Source: Zeus faber
Lineage: Eukaryota > Chordata > Actinopteri > Zeiformes > Zeidae
DNA length: 64,000 nt
Direction of reading: 5' to 3'
Assembly (NCBI GenBank): GCA_960531495.1
Contig: OY482850.1
Location: 8,445,087 to 8,509,086 of the forward strand
Shown here: in pieces, positions 13,729 to 25,573 of the stretch
How the letters are laid out: each line of letters starts with the position of its first letter
How positions within the stretch are numbered: the stretch's first letter is position 1
The notes under the pieces: model-generated
Seen by the model: only the letters and a program-made list of their open reading frames with translations
The model's database searches: none
Told to the model about the DNA's origin: nothing
Made by a program: the position numbers and the translations under genes

Positions 13729-13738
13729 CTAAAAATAG
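13729..13738. promoter_or_regulatory. MEF2-type site
   Basis: CTAAAAATAG matches the MEF2 consensus YTA(W)4TAR exactly. It lies about 560 bases upstream of the first candidate promoter. A single 10-base match is expected by chance now and then, so a role in muscle expression is only a possibility. Confidence 0.3.
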
Positions 13739-13971
13739 CCCTTGAGCGCTGCTCTGGCGGTGGTGGTGGTGCTGTGGCGGGCCAGCGGGTCAAGCTGCCA
13801 CATAAGGAAGCTCTGGTATGTCTTCTAACTGCCGTGTTATTTCTGCATCCCGGCCACCGGCATCTCGCCATCTCGATGAGCCAAAGCACATTTTAGTGCG
13901 GGGCTAAAGGCAGTGTGGAGGGTGACAGCTGAGCCAGTAGCCAGGCCTGTCATCCCAGTCCAGTCGGTCAC

Positions 13972-14052
13972 TTAACCATCGACAAAGTCAGCCAGACAAC
14001 CAGCCTGACAGTCAGCCAGTTCAATCAGCCAGTCAACTGGTCAATCAGTTTT
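13972..14052. repeat. Degenerate CAGTCAGCC minisatellite
   Basis: Repeated variants of AGTCAGCCAG and CAATCAG (CAGTCGGTCA, AGTCAGCCAG, CAGTCAGCCAG, CAATCAGCCAG, CAACTGGTCAATCAG) in tandem over about 80 bases. Confidence 0.6.
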
Positions 14053-14290
14053 AGACTGTTTCTTGTTCTGTCCATTTTTCCATTTTTGGCTCGAGTCGAC
14101 CAACTCAAATTTCACTCAAATCCCATTTCTTATCTAATAACACTCCTTTTGTCGCTTGTCTTTGCAGGCAGCCTGAGTGAGGATCCCTCCTTTTGTCAGC
14201 ACAGTGGGCGTGTGACATCATCTCTGGGAGGCTCCCCACTCCCTCTACCCCCCCCTCCCCCCTCCTCGCTCCCTCCCACTCTCCAGCGTC

Positions 14291-14548
14291 CCGGCCAATC
14301 AGCATCCAGGAGTTGGGCGGGGGGGTGTCCCACGGTCACGTGTGAGAATCCCCACCGGTCCCGGTTGCCATGACGACATGCACTGGTCCAGGCAGCATCT
14401 TGCTGTGGTGAGGAGGGAAAAGGAGAAATAGGAGGGAGGACGGAAGGCAAGAGAGAGAGAGAGAGAGAGAGAAGGGGAGGAGGGAGACGAGAGGGAAAAA
14501 AGAGGAACACCTTGGCTCTTCACTTGCCGCCGGTTCTCCATCCGTACA
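14291..14548 (+). promoter_or_regulatory. Candidate upstream promoter and first exon of mical3
   Basis: This TATA-less promoter-like block has an inverted-orientation-independent CCAAT box (14295-14299, GGCCAATCAG), a GC box (14315-14324) and a palindromic E-box CACGTG (14337-14342). A purine-rich leader follows, then a donor ACA/GTGAGT with GT at 14549. A short upstream ORF (14370-14411, 13 codons plus stop) would lie in the leader if transcription starts before it. The nearest recognised coding sequence downstream on this strand is mical3, so an alternative noncoding first exon is inferred. The transcription start is not determinable here. Confidence 0.5.
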
Positions 14549-14559
14549 GTGAGTACTCC

Positions 14560-16690
14560 TCCCTTTTTCTTTATCCTCCATCAGCCGTATCATCCACAGG
14601 CCGGACATGACACCGGGGCCATTGTGGTTTAGTCTTGGACAGCGCTGCGTGGAGGATCATTCCGCCTTTAAAGATTTTGGCACTGACATCATGCACACGG
14701 GAGCTCCTTTGTTTTGTTGGGAATGTGAGCAGCCTGCCATACCTTGGATAAACAAGCCTTTGTGTCTGCGCCCGTCAGTCAGCTCCCATCGATCCCCCCC
14801 GAAAGGTGTCACAAGCCCGGGAAGGCAAGCATAGCGATGTGTCTTTTAAAATCTTCCCTCCTAAATCTCCCAAATTGCTTCCTTATGTAGCTCTCGAACG
14901 ACTCCCTCTCTCTCTCTCTCTCATTCCTCCCTTCATTTGAGTCAGCCCCTTTGTGTTTTTTTTTAAATTAGAAAACCCAACTGGGTCATAGGTTGTACTC
15001 AATTGTAGGCTCAGTGGTGTACTAGTCAAACTAAACGCGATTAGTTTTTCTACACGTACTGCTTCCGCTGTGGAAAGCAGTTTGAGGTTTTAGGCTGAAC
15101 AATATTAATTGTGTTCATAGCTATGTTGACATTGCCATGATATGACCATTTAAATTTTCAGTTACTCTATTTTCATTATACAAAGCCATAATTACACATG
15201 TGTGTCACTGTATAAGCTCTAAATGTAGAGTATGTTTCGTGAGTGCCTCTTTTTTTACTCTGGAGACTACCTTCCAGAAATTGCTGGCCTATTACGGACT
15301 TACAGTGCAGTCCCGCAGCAGCACAGCAATCTAAAATTTCTCTTCGCTATTCAGGAGAAAGTCTATGGTTGTTGTTTTTTTTTTTATTGTTATGAAGCGT
15401 GATGGAGAAAATACATACCGTGGCTTGGAACCCAGTCCTCAATCACATACAGTAAATCCTAATAACAAGCATATGTGCAAAAATTGTTATTTCATTTTTT
15501 TTTGTTATTTAGACATTCTTCACTTTGCGCCCATGCTGCACTGTACTTATTTGAGGAAAACGACATTTAACAGTTCAACCGACTGTGCAAAGCCTATTTA
15601 CGATCACCTGTCATGATGCTACGCTACCCCTTTTCTCAGCCCTTTACTCATTTCAGGTCTGGAACACGCTCTTTGCATTCTATGGCAGAGCACTTCACAC
15701 ATCAGTTGTCAAGTGACATACAGTCTGCTGAATAGACCTTGGGCTATCAAGTAACGCTGCAAGCAGCCGTCCCCGTTGCGATGCAGCTGCACTGGTCCAT
15801 GCGTCGGATCTAAATGGTTCTCCTTCAAAGGACTTCAATTCAAGTTGAAGTTCACTGAGCATGCATGACAGGGAATTTCAAACGCTCTGTGTCTGCGTGT
15901 CCTCTATCTGCACCACGATAGGAGGTGGGGAGAGAGGACGGCGTACGCCCTCCTAGAACTGCTTAGAGAGTGAGAGACCCCCTCTAATGTGCAGAGAGCT
16001 GATAGTGTTTGCAGGGCTATTTGTGAATATCAAAGCTCTATCTCAAGTGGTCACATTTCGGAGTTGTTGTTGCTGTGTTTTGTATGGCTCGGGGTCCATG
16101 TTGTGAGCCATGGCACATTTGCAAAACGCCAGTGACTTTGATAGTCAAGCGGGGCTCTAGTAAAGCATGTTGTTGGATTTTTTTGGTCTAAAAAGTCAAT
16201 GCAGTCAGACTATTTATATGCCATTAGTAGGTTAGTTGGATTGGTGGTTTCCTCTTAAAAAGCTTGTTCCTGGAGTATGCTGTAAAGTACGGGAGGCGTT
16301 TTTATTATAATTATTCTGTGGGTTGCTCTCTTAGACCCTCTTGGCGACAATGCCTTGCCATATGAACATGATCGTGGAAAACATGCTACATTTAATATAT
16401 CCAAAGTCAAAGTTATATCTAAAAAAAAAAAAAAAAACAGTCCCAGAACGACTTGGGGAAACAGCTTACATTTTTATTTTCACTTTTTTTTGGGTGATGA
16501 CGGAAAAAAAAAAAAGAAAAAACAAAACGGACAGATCCAAGAAAGAAAGAAAGAAAGAAAGAAACAAACAATAAGTGATATATTAATCATCAATCCATGT
16601 ACTTTATAGACCACCATAGCCATAATAAAGCAGTAATTACGTCCAGTGACGTGTGGTGGCCTCCTGCCTTCCAGCCCAGCGTCACATTTG
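14560..16690. other. Noncoding DNA between the two candidate promoters
   Basis: No gene seen. It holds a CT run near 14902-14920, A-runs at 16422-16437 and 16504-16514 and a GAAA tract at 16540-16564. Confidence 0.5.
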
Positions 16691-17133
16691 CAGCGACCAA
16701 TAGGATTAAAATGAGCTAAAACACGCACACTCACACCGAGGAGCGGCGGGGGGGGGGGGTCGATGAAAACATTCCAAACGCAACGTCGATCTCAAACGAT
16801 TCAATTGACTTGTCGTGACGTACTGAGTCTCAAGCGTGGGTCGTGGATGGATTTCGATTTAGCCAAGCGACATTCTACCCTTCCGAGAAAAACGCTGCTA
16901 TTCGCCGTGGCGGCCGGGCTCTCCCCCCCCCCCCCCCCCCCCCCCACCCCCGCCGCGACGTCGAAATGGTTCCGTCCGATTCTTCCCTGTCAGTTTCAAG
17001 TTGCGCCTTCCCGGCGGAGGTCGACCCGCGGAGAGACGCCGAGACCGCGGCGCGTTCCCGGAGCAGTTCCCGGCCCCCGCGTGGGCATGGATGTATTACC
17101 GAGCGAGGCGGATACATCGTAGACGTGCTTCAA
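16691..17133 (+). promoter_or_regulatory. CpG-rich promoter and noncoding first exon of mical3
   Basis: A CCAAT box (16697-16701) precedes a CpG-dense block (16740-17110) broken by a 23-C run (16923-16945). The block ends in a strong donor, CAAAG/GTAAGAAG, with GT at 17134. No TATA box is evident, as expected for a CpG-island promoter. A short upstream ORF (17087-17122, 11 codons plus stop) lies 11 bases before the donor and ends inside the exon. The next recognised acceptor on this strand is at 37893-37894, so this is most likely the main leader exon of mical3. The 5' end of the exon is unknown. Confidence 0.6.
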
Positions 17134-17582
17134 AGGTAAGAAGTTGTAATGGTCCGTACTGCTTGGCAAAAAAAAACAAACAAACAAACCAAAAAAAACA
17201 CAAAACAACCCAAAAACAGAACAACAAAAAAACCTCGCGGTGTTTGCTGGGGTCTCCGGCACGTTTTTGGGGGGACGTCACGCTTCGGTGCCTCTCCCGT
17301 TTGGGAACAGGAGTCCACACCGCGGCGCAACGTTCAGTTAAATCGTAACCGGGGGGAGCGACGCACACCTTGTGATATCGTGCTGGATCGGTGCGAGTCC
17401 GTCGACAATACCTGTTTGTGATGTAAGAGCGGCGGCCGAGCGTGGGTCCGATGGAACCGCCTGTGGAACGCTTGAGTGATGCGGCTCGTTCGGTTGTCTG
17501 GCGTCCTGGAAATGCATCATTATTCCAGTGGGGTTTTCCCCCTCCGATTGTTTTCTGGTGTGTGTATATATATACATACTAT

Positions 17583-17597
17583 ACTGGAGGGTCGTAA

Positions 17598-17670
<73 letters not shown>

Positions 17671-17684
17671 TACGACCCTCCAGT
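17583..17684. repeat. (TA)n hairpin with 17-bp perfect arms
   Basis: The unique sequence ACTGGAGGGTCGTAAAC (17583-17599) recurs as its exact complement at 17668-17684. Between them lie a short AC run and about 30 TA units. The whole block can fold into one long hairpin. Confidence 0.9.
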
Positions 17685-19924
17685 TAATGACATGCCATCA
17701 AATAAAGTGCGTTCTCTCTTCCGATCTTACGATTGCACATCTCCAGGTGTGCCTCCCACACGGGGCTGGGAGTATCGGTGGGCAGATAAATCTTCCAACC
17801 TTCTTTTTTTGTATTTTTAATTTGAGCTTGCATGTGTTCATTGCACTGTTTATACTGGGTATTTATAACAGTCTTGCCGTTGCAGAAATGACTACCGAGG
17901 TCGGAATGTGGTTGGCGTTAAAGGGTTTTTGCGAGGCTGAGTAACTGTCATGTCCTGTCTGGATGTTTTTAGGGGTAGCCTAATGGCGTGGGTTATTTTT
18001 ATGCCGAGATGTATTATTTCAACATTTCGCTATGCTGCTTTTCGTCGAAAGGTCGAGGCATTCCTGCCACTGACTTTTGAGAGCTGCGCTATTGTGTTGC
18101 TCTTTCGCAAAAGTCCCTTAAAACTAACCCCGAAAGGAATTCTTCCATCATTTCTCGTTGTAGAATAAATTAGAATTTATAGGCCCACTCTCTGTTGCCC
18201 AGTTTTCTTTGTCAAAAAAAGACCTCCCGACCTCAGGCATCTATAAAGATGCCCCCCCCCCCCCATCCCCAATGTTGTAAGACTCAACAACACAAAAAAA
18301 ACCTCAATTTTCTCTTCTTGACCCACATTCGGCCATGCATCACTGCTTCAGCAGAGAGAAGGAAGAGGGATCTGACCTGATGGACATTCCCCCCCCGGAC
18401 AAAGAGTCTCTTCCCCTGTCTCTATGGCTCGATCTGGCGCTCTTTGTCACAGTGATTGGTGGTTGTTCATCCGAGTCATCCTTTGCGTTTCATCTGCTAT
18501 ATTTTATCTTCCAGCTGCGTCCACTCAAACGATGCTAGACCCTTCTGAGGTTGCTGACAGACAGACGTTAGTTAGTGCTTTGCGATATCATACCTCTCCG
18601 TTTCCCTCCCGGGAGAGCAGGATATAGGGAGGAGGGGTAGGAAGTGTGTTTGTTGGCTGACTTAGCCAACATGCCAGATGACTGGATTTCTTTGGGTGCG
18701 TTGCAATGTTATTTCACTACATATATGTATTCTCGTATGTATATCTATGTGACAAATAAATAATCATCTTGGTTTGGCTCCAAACAGAGATTATGAGGAG
18801 AAGTGTGGCCTGACTTGCTTGCTTTATCCTCTGGTCTATACTGTCCTTGGTAAGTGGGGAGGTATTACAATGGTTATTTAGGTGGCAAAACTCCATAACA
18901 CAGAGGTGATACTTATGCATGCATCTCATCACCTATCACCACTACCTAGAAAATTCATTAGTCTTTATTTTGGACATTTGGATATACTTGGATATTTGCT
19001 GGTATGGGTAAAGCAGTCTTGGTCACACTGAGACTACATACTGCCATTGGGAAAGAGTGAGTTCCTATTTAACTGGTGTCCCCATGGTCCCACAAAGAAC
19101 CTTGGCGTCACGAAACAACGCAAGATGAAAGGGAGGAAGGAAACTCTGTGAAGTTGGCTCCAAATGTGTGATGAGCAGTTGGATGTGCGCGAGCTGTCAC
19201 GTTTTATCCACAGTTTGGGCTTATTGACTCATCAGAAGTGGGTCCGACACAGATCACTGCCATTGGTGCGGTGTGCTCTGTGCCCTAAAAAGGAGAGATG
19301 TCTGTAATTGAATTCCTGCGGAGTGCTGTTAACCGTTGGAGGTTTATGTTCTGCAACCGTCTATTATTGAAAGGAATTCAATTTATTCAGCCAACTGACA
19401 GCCAGCAACCATTTGAAATGTTTCCTTTTTTGAACAAGATCACAATGTTTATTCTATTCATGGGTTTTGTGCCAGCCCTATCCCATGCACACCGCTCTGT
19501 GCAGATCGTTCTTGAAATCGTTTAACTTTTCATTATTTCTAATTCATGCTTGCGATACTGTCAGGTGTTTGAAAGTAAAAAAAAACAACAATAAAAACAA
19601 AGCAACAAATAAAACGTGTTTTTGCATGCAAAACATGATGTTCAAAAAAATGTAATAGAAGGTTTAAATATTCATTTAGAGTTTTAAATTTTATATTTTT
19701 AAGTCACCTTTCTATGTAACATGGGCTTACATGATATACTTAATCATAATGAAGCTACTTAGTACTGTATGCATGTCTGCAATAAGCTGTCATCTAAAAT
19801 AACTAGACAACATAGGGAAACCATTCAGTTACTGTAGATGGCATTGTCTGTATGCATTTCCTAAAAGCCTGGACATTTGGGTATGAGGGCTATATTTAAA
19901 TGGACCTAGCTTATTATAGGATAT

Positions 19925-20224
<300 letters not shown>

Positions 20225-20482
20225 CTTGAATTTGACCAGGAAGATGATAATTGCAGGGGAAAATGGGGACGATTATTGGATTGAAAAGACTGAAAACACA
20301 TTGAATTGTTGAGATTTCTGCATAGATAGTTTTGGAAAATAAACATCTCAACCAATGTTCTCAGCTGAATTTCAGCGTATACCCCCTGCCTCTTCTGCAT
20401 GTATGTACAACTGCTGTCACAAACTTAATTGGAAATTGTTTTGCCATGGCTTTGCAACCATTTTCTGAGATCAAAGGGCCTA

Positions 20483-20510
20483 CTGATCAAGAGTTTAACC
20501 TCTTGATCAG
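20483..20510. repeat. Perfect 11-bp inverted repeat
   Basis: CTGATCAAGAG and its exact complement flank the 6-base loop TTTAAC. Confidence 0.85.
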
Positions 20511-21637
20511 TTTTCCCGAGCTGCACTGAGCTGCCAGGTAGATGGGTCATTTTGCCCAAAATATATTTCACTGCTGTTTAACAAGGTGAAAGACAAAGCT
20601 GTTGAACAAAAATTGCATTGCTGAATGATCGCTTTGATAATGATGGTATTTTTCTTGAGACCAAGTCACATTTTTCTCTAAGTTTAGTATATTGTGAAAA
20701 GTGAAGTGAAAATTAGACCTCAAAATTCAAATTCTGATTGAACGGGGGAAAATGTCATTCTAAAAATCATTCCATCTGCAGTAAAATTTCTAGATTCCTG
20801 TTCATTGCTCAGCCCCAGTTATACTCTGTATGTTGTTGGTTCCACTAGAAGGTGATGTTGTCAATTCATCCTGTTTGACTTGACCAAGTCCGTTTGGTTT
20901 GAGTCAAGGAATTATTTTGTTTTTGTGGTGTTCAAGTGGTAGGACATGGCATCCAGCTTTATCTGTAGACCTATACAACTGGGAAATAAACTTTTAATTA
21001 CAGATTATTTATGAGCATCTTGAAAAATCTTAAGTGAAATGCAAGAACCGTCAAAATAATTTCAGGACGTATTTGTGGGCTAGGCTTTGAAGCACAGTAG
21101 TAACAGTTGCAATTAAATTACAGTGCTATGTCTATAACCAGGAGAAAAAAAATTATATATTGTAATAGCCCACCACGGTAACTTGTAAGCAAGCTTTTCC
21201 TTAGAGTTGTAGGCTATATCCACCACATTCACCTGTCTACCACTACCTACTATGATTCATAGAGATTTCAGTTGAAATGGCATTATGTCTTGCTTGTGTG
21301 GTCTTGCTTGTTCTGATGTCCCATAGGTAAAGATTAGGACCTCGTACTAATACGCTTTGGCTCTTTAATGGACCGTGTTAGTCAGAAGTGGGACAGTGTT
21401 ACAACTACATTCCACTGTCCAGTCAAATGGGGCTGTTTACATTGAGCCAGTCAGCTGACCCTTGAACAGTAGTGCAGCGCAACCTAATCTCCTGTTTCAC
21501 TGCCGCATGAAAGTTTTAACTACTTAGCACATGAGCAACAAGACTGACAAATACCATCACCGCTATAAGAAAAGAGATGACTTTAATAGGCTTCTTGTTG
21601 ATCTATTCTTAACAGCAACATCAATTCATTTTCCCTG

Positions 21638-21862
21638 TTAGGATCGCCAGGCTTGATCCTATCCCAGCTAACTGGCTATAAGGCAGGGAGACACTCTCGA
21701 TTGGAAGCCAGTCCTAGGCAATCTCCAATTAGCCTAATCGGCATGCCTTTGGAAGTGGGAGGACACCTGAGCACCTGGAGGAAACCCACACAACCACAAT
21801 GAGAACATGCAAAGTAGCTGCAAGGCAACAGCGCTTACCAACCGTGTCACCATAGTAACAAC
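21638..21862 (-). mobile_element. Degenerate tRNA-derived SINE
   Basis: On the minus strand it starts GTGACACGGTTGGTAAGCGC, the tRNA-like head. It continues with the module TTTGCATGTTCTC...GTGTGGGTTTCCTCC, shared with the SINE at 43700-44129. It ends AGCTGGGATAGGATCAAGCC, a body sequence seen in many fish SINEs. The B-box portion of the head looks deleted. No exact target duplication found. Confidence 0.65.
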
Positions 21863-22007
21863 ATTCTGGTGAGAGCTATAGACTATGTTAATTGGCCAGA
21901 GGTTGCATCTCAGAGGATTCCTATTTTTTTCAATTTTGGCCCTCTCTCAGAGTGGCATGCCCTAAAGACAATAGATGTAGATGAAATAAGACGCAAGGTG
22001 CTAGATA

Positions 22008-22105
22008 CTAGGGCTGTGACGGTATGATTTTTTTTTTTTTCTTTCTTTTCTTTTTCGAGCGCCATCTTTTTGCATTACAATAACAGGATAAAACAGATAG
22101 AAATG

Positions 22106-22138
<33 letters not shown>
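22008..22138. mobile_element. hAT-type MITE left end plus (TA)n
   Basis: CTAGGGCTGTGACGGTATGA at 22007-22026 matches the left terminus of the complete short element at 60160-60517. A T-rich tract and about 15 TA units (22109-22137) follow. No right terminus is visible nearby, so this is a truncated copy. Confidence 0.5.
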
Positions 22139-22140
<2 letters not shown>

Positions 22141-22204
22141 CATTGAAAAGCTGAATCCAATTTGACTAATAAAACACACACAAATGTAATCCCCATCTAT
22201 TTAT

Positions 22205-22910
22205 CTCGACAACCGTTCATCTGATCTACTTCACACTTGGTGGGTCTATTGCTGGGGACCCATGGGTGTGCAGCGTCAAATTTGGTGCAATTTTGACACG
22301 TGACGGGTGTCATATTAATAAACTTCCAACAAACAAGCGAAAAGCGAGCCGCTCTGTGCAGCTGGGGCGCTTTGTGGCATCATCCGATTGCAGTCAGCGG
22401 GATGATTTGTGACGTTATCCAATATGTGAAGCAAGAGATGCACACCTGGCAAGCAATGCTGTGCGCATTGCTAACATGAGGGCAGAGGAAGTGCGCGAGA
22501 TGCGAGTCGAGCACCGGTGCGTGACCTCCAACGTCAGGGAGACAGACTGCCAGGCACGCGAGCGGAGCACCTGGCGGTCCACATAAACGCGACTAAAGCA
22601 TTGACCGAAGAAACCTGGACTCGACTGATCCTCCTGAAGTTTACTATGGCTATATTTTCACATTTGGTGCTTATTTTTTAATGCAAAGTTGTCCCCTCAT
22701 TTTGTTAGTCTGTGCCATATTGAACGGGCATGCACTGGAACAAATCTGTCTGTGTGTCCTTCGATTATCTCGACATCCGATCTACTTCACTCTTAGCAGG
22801 TGTATTGCTTGGGACCCAAGGACGTGCAGTGTCGAATTTGGTGCAGTTTGTACACGGACACGTGCGTGTATAATATTAATAAACTTTGAATAAACAGCGA
22901 GCCGGTGGGG
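22205..22910. repeat. Two diverged direct repeats of about 140 bp
   Basis: Blocks at about 22205-22340 and 22766-22900 share, in order, TCTCGACA, CCGATCTACTTCAC (first copy CTGATCTACTTCAC), TGGGACCCA, GTGCAG(T/C)GTC(G/A)AATTTGGTGCA, and ATATTAATAAACTT followed by AGCGAGCCG. About 430 bases separate the copies. They could be the repeated parts of an unidentified mobile element. No protein was recognised between them. Confidence 0.6.
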
Positions 22911-23285
22911 CTTCAGGGCTCTGCAACTGAGTCACAAAGACTGTCTTTCCCCGGTGAATGACTTTAACCAGCAGTTTCATCTTCCATTGTGGAACACAGG
23001 GCTGAATCATAGACTTTTTATTAAACTGTTACATTAAAATGTCTGAGAAAGTCTTACATTTCAAACTGGCATGTACTGGTATTTTTAATGGACTGTCCTT
23101 CCCCCTTCATGTGCGGCGTGCAAAGCTGAAGTGAAGTCTCTCCAGAAGCGCTTGAACATTGGATGGAAAAAAAAGTAAATGATAATAATGAAAGAGTGAT
23201 TATTCTGTTTAGAATTCATATCTTCCTGTAATTTTCACCAGTAAAAAAAAAAGGATTGCGGTAATGTGGTTATCGTCACCTAGGC

Positions 23286-23340
23286 CTACTAGACACCATA
23301 TCCCTATGGCTCGCAGCCATAGGGATATAGCGTCTAGTAG
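23286..23340. repeat. 26-bp inverted repeat, 3-base loop
   Basis: The arms at 23286-23311 and 23315-23340 are complementary except at two positions. The sequence is otherwise unique in the window. Confidence 0.9.
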
Positions 23341-24120
23341 TTTAGTTTGAACTTGACTGCAGTGTTTGAATATGTGGAACCAAGCAGATCGCAGGTTCCT
23401 TAGTACCTGGCAGGTATTCACTGACAGCCTGGAATGTTTCAGTAAGCCTGTGGTGAGTTAAAGTGATGCAAAGTTTCCCTATTCTCCACTGCAAAGTGTA
23501 TCCTTGTGTGACCCGCCAACATCTAAATACAGGCTACCTCCACGGGAATCCATATAACTAATGAACCATGTCTCTACTAGGGCTGAACGGTTAATCAAAT
23601 TCAAACGGACATCACGAAGGGTGTTTTATATATTTTTTTTATGTTACACAATCTAACCCAGTGATGCTATTCCGCCGACTTGCATGCGTCTCTATTATGA
23701 CTAGTTGTGGCTCTTTAAAGTGTTGTTTAAAATAAAATAAATTCTGAATGAGTATTTCAATAAATTTTGCCTGAGACATAGTCTGCAGTATTCAAAACTG
23801 AATTTCCAGTTAGACACATCAACCTATGATGGCTGTGAGATAGAGTGCATCAATATAGATCTGGATCATGCATCAATGGAGCATCAATGGCTGATCACCT
23901 GGTTTCCACTGATCATTTTATTATCAGTGGAAATAATTTTATTATTTTTGTATTTAATTGTACTATTACCGTACATAAGTAATAACCTGGAGCCGCAACA
24001 CCGGACTCCTAACCGTGCCACCACCGTGTCCAAATCCTCCATCGGCTTCCACGCTGCAAGCACCGCAACAGCCTCCATGCTTTTAATAAATACAAAAAAC
24101 AACTTTTGTTTCAATCCATG

Positions 24121-24170
24121 GAATATCACACTTAAATTAAGCCATTTAGCTTAATTTAAGAGTGATGTTC
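24121..24170. repeat. 21-bp inverted repeat, 8-base loop
   Basis: The arms at 24121-24141 and 24150-24170 have two mismatches. Confidence 0.85.
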
Positions 24171-25535
24171 CAGAGAACACGGCATCTACTGCAGCAGACA
24201 TGCGAGATAGTCGGCTTGTTGCTTTCTCTACGTAACTTCCGGTTTGCCATCTACCAGGATACATTTGTACATCATTTGTGTATAATAATACATTTGTCCT
24301 TGCAATGGTAATAAAAACATGGTAATAATAATATGGTTCTAATAATAATTGCAATTATTGCATACATCCTGCTTTTCATTTCTTAATAAGATATTACTAG
24401 TGGTTCGATGGAAGAAGGGGACATTTCAGAAATTTGGCTCTTGTGAAAATATTTTTTGTAAATGTGGCTGCTGAACTGGGAAAGGTTGAGTACCACTGCT
24501 ATAGAATTATTTATTGCTTGTCTTTAGTGAATGATACAGAAGATAAGGAACTTAAGATAAAATTGCATACTAAATTGCAAACGCAGTATCGGTCTAAAAA
24601 ATCAGTAATTTGATTATTTTCCCAAATTTTACCCGTACTCTGTACTGTAAGAGAAACCAAAAGGTAACTGGGGATGCACAGACACCTATACTCCTTTGTT
24701 ATTGGGCCCAATACAGCACTCATACTTGTTCTCCGATACCTAAACCAGATACCAACAAAATGATTTTGTTGCATTAAGTGTCTTGTTTCATTTTGGGAAT
24801 TCAGTGATGGCCTAATGTTGTGAAAGTAGGAAGTCAATCAATTTCTTAAAAGTGTCTGCGATTGTGCTTCTGTTGTGAATATTAATATTTGTATTGGCAA
24901 GTGTAGAGCTTGAGTACTCAGTACTTGTTCTGGCTTCAAAAAATGGTATCTGTGCGCCTGTTTCTACCAGCCACGTGTTATTTAGCTTGGAAATAATCTT
25001 TAATAGTAGTTAATAATAGTAAAGTGTCTTTCTGAAACATGTGCATTTTGCAGCTGCTTTTAACCCTGGCAACAAAAAGGCTAACAGCATGTCATTTTCA
25101 CCTGTCAACCTTTTCCCCTGTGTGGACCAAAACATATTTCACATTCACTTTCTGGTCTCACTGAAGGACCTGAGGGCCTTGTTATCCTCTTACCTAAGAA
25201 AAAAATCCTCTTTAGAGAGAGGAAAAGGAAAATTGAGCACATGCGGTTTGTGTCTATCAGCTTGCTTCCAGTATGTGTGGTGCTGGTAATGGCAAGAGCC
25301 CCAGAGATTAGTGCCAGACCGGCCATCTTTTGGCCCTGAACAACCCCGGCCATAGTGTACATCAAAGTCCAAGTGATCCACACTCAAGTCCACCTCATCC
25401 AAGTGACCCACACTCCTTGGCATTTGTACTGATTCAAGGCCTAAAATGATGACCCAATTATTAGATCCATGTTTATACTTCTACCCTATGTAGCGTGTTC
25501 TCTCTCCAATAATTGTGTTTTGGCAGCTAAGATAA

Positions 25536-25573
25536 CAAATAACACTTGCTGTTTATACAGTAAGTGTTATTTG
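25536..25573. repeat. 16-bp inverted repeat, 6-base loop
   Basis: CAAATAACACTTGCTG pairs with CAGTAAGTGTTATTTG with one mismatch. The loop is TTTATA. Confidence 0.85.

Larger units (their letters stand above)
10600..13970. other. Noncoding upstream DNA, no gene seen
   Basis: It contains a GC-rich patch at 10935-11010, a C9 run followed by CT repeats near 11180-11212, CT repeats at 12200-12243, CAT repeats at 12339-12385 and an (GAA)n tract at 12815-12857. The open frame at 11591-11971 has no recognisable domain, no splice context and biased composition, so I do not call it a gene. Confidence 0.45.

Noticed and set aside
16763-17139. Proline- or glycine-rich frames over the CpG block
   Set aside because: They run through a 23-C tract and reflect GC-rich promoter composition.
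22205-22910. Direct repeats read as terminal repeats of a retroelement
   Set aside because: The intervening 430 bases carry no recognisable element parts, and the repeat edges lack the expected terminal bases.
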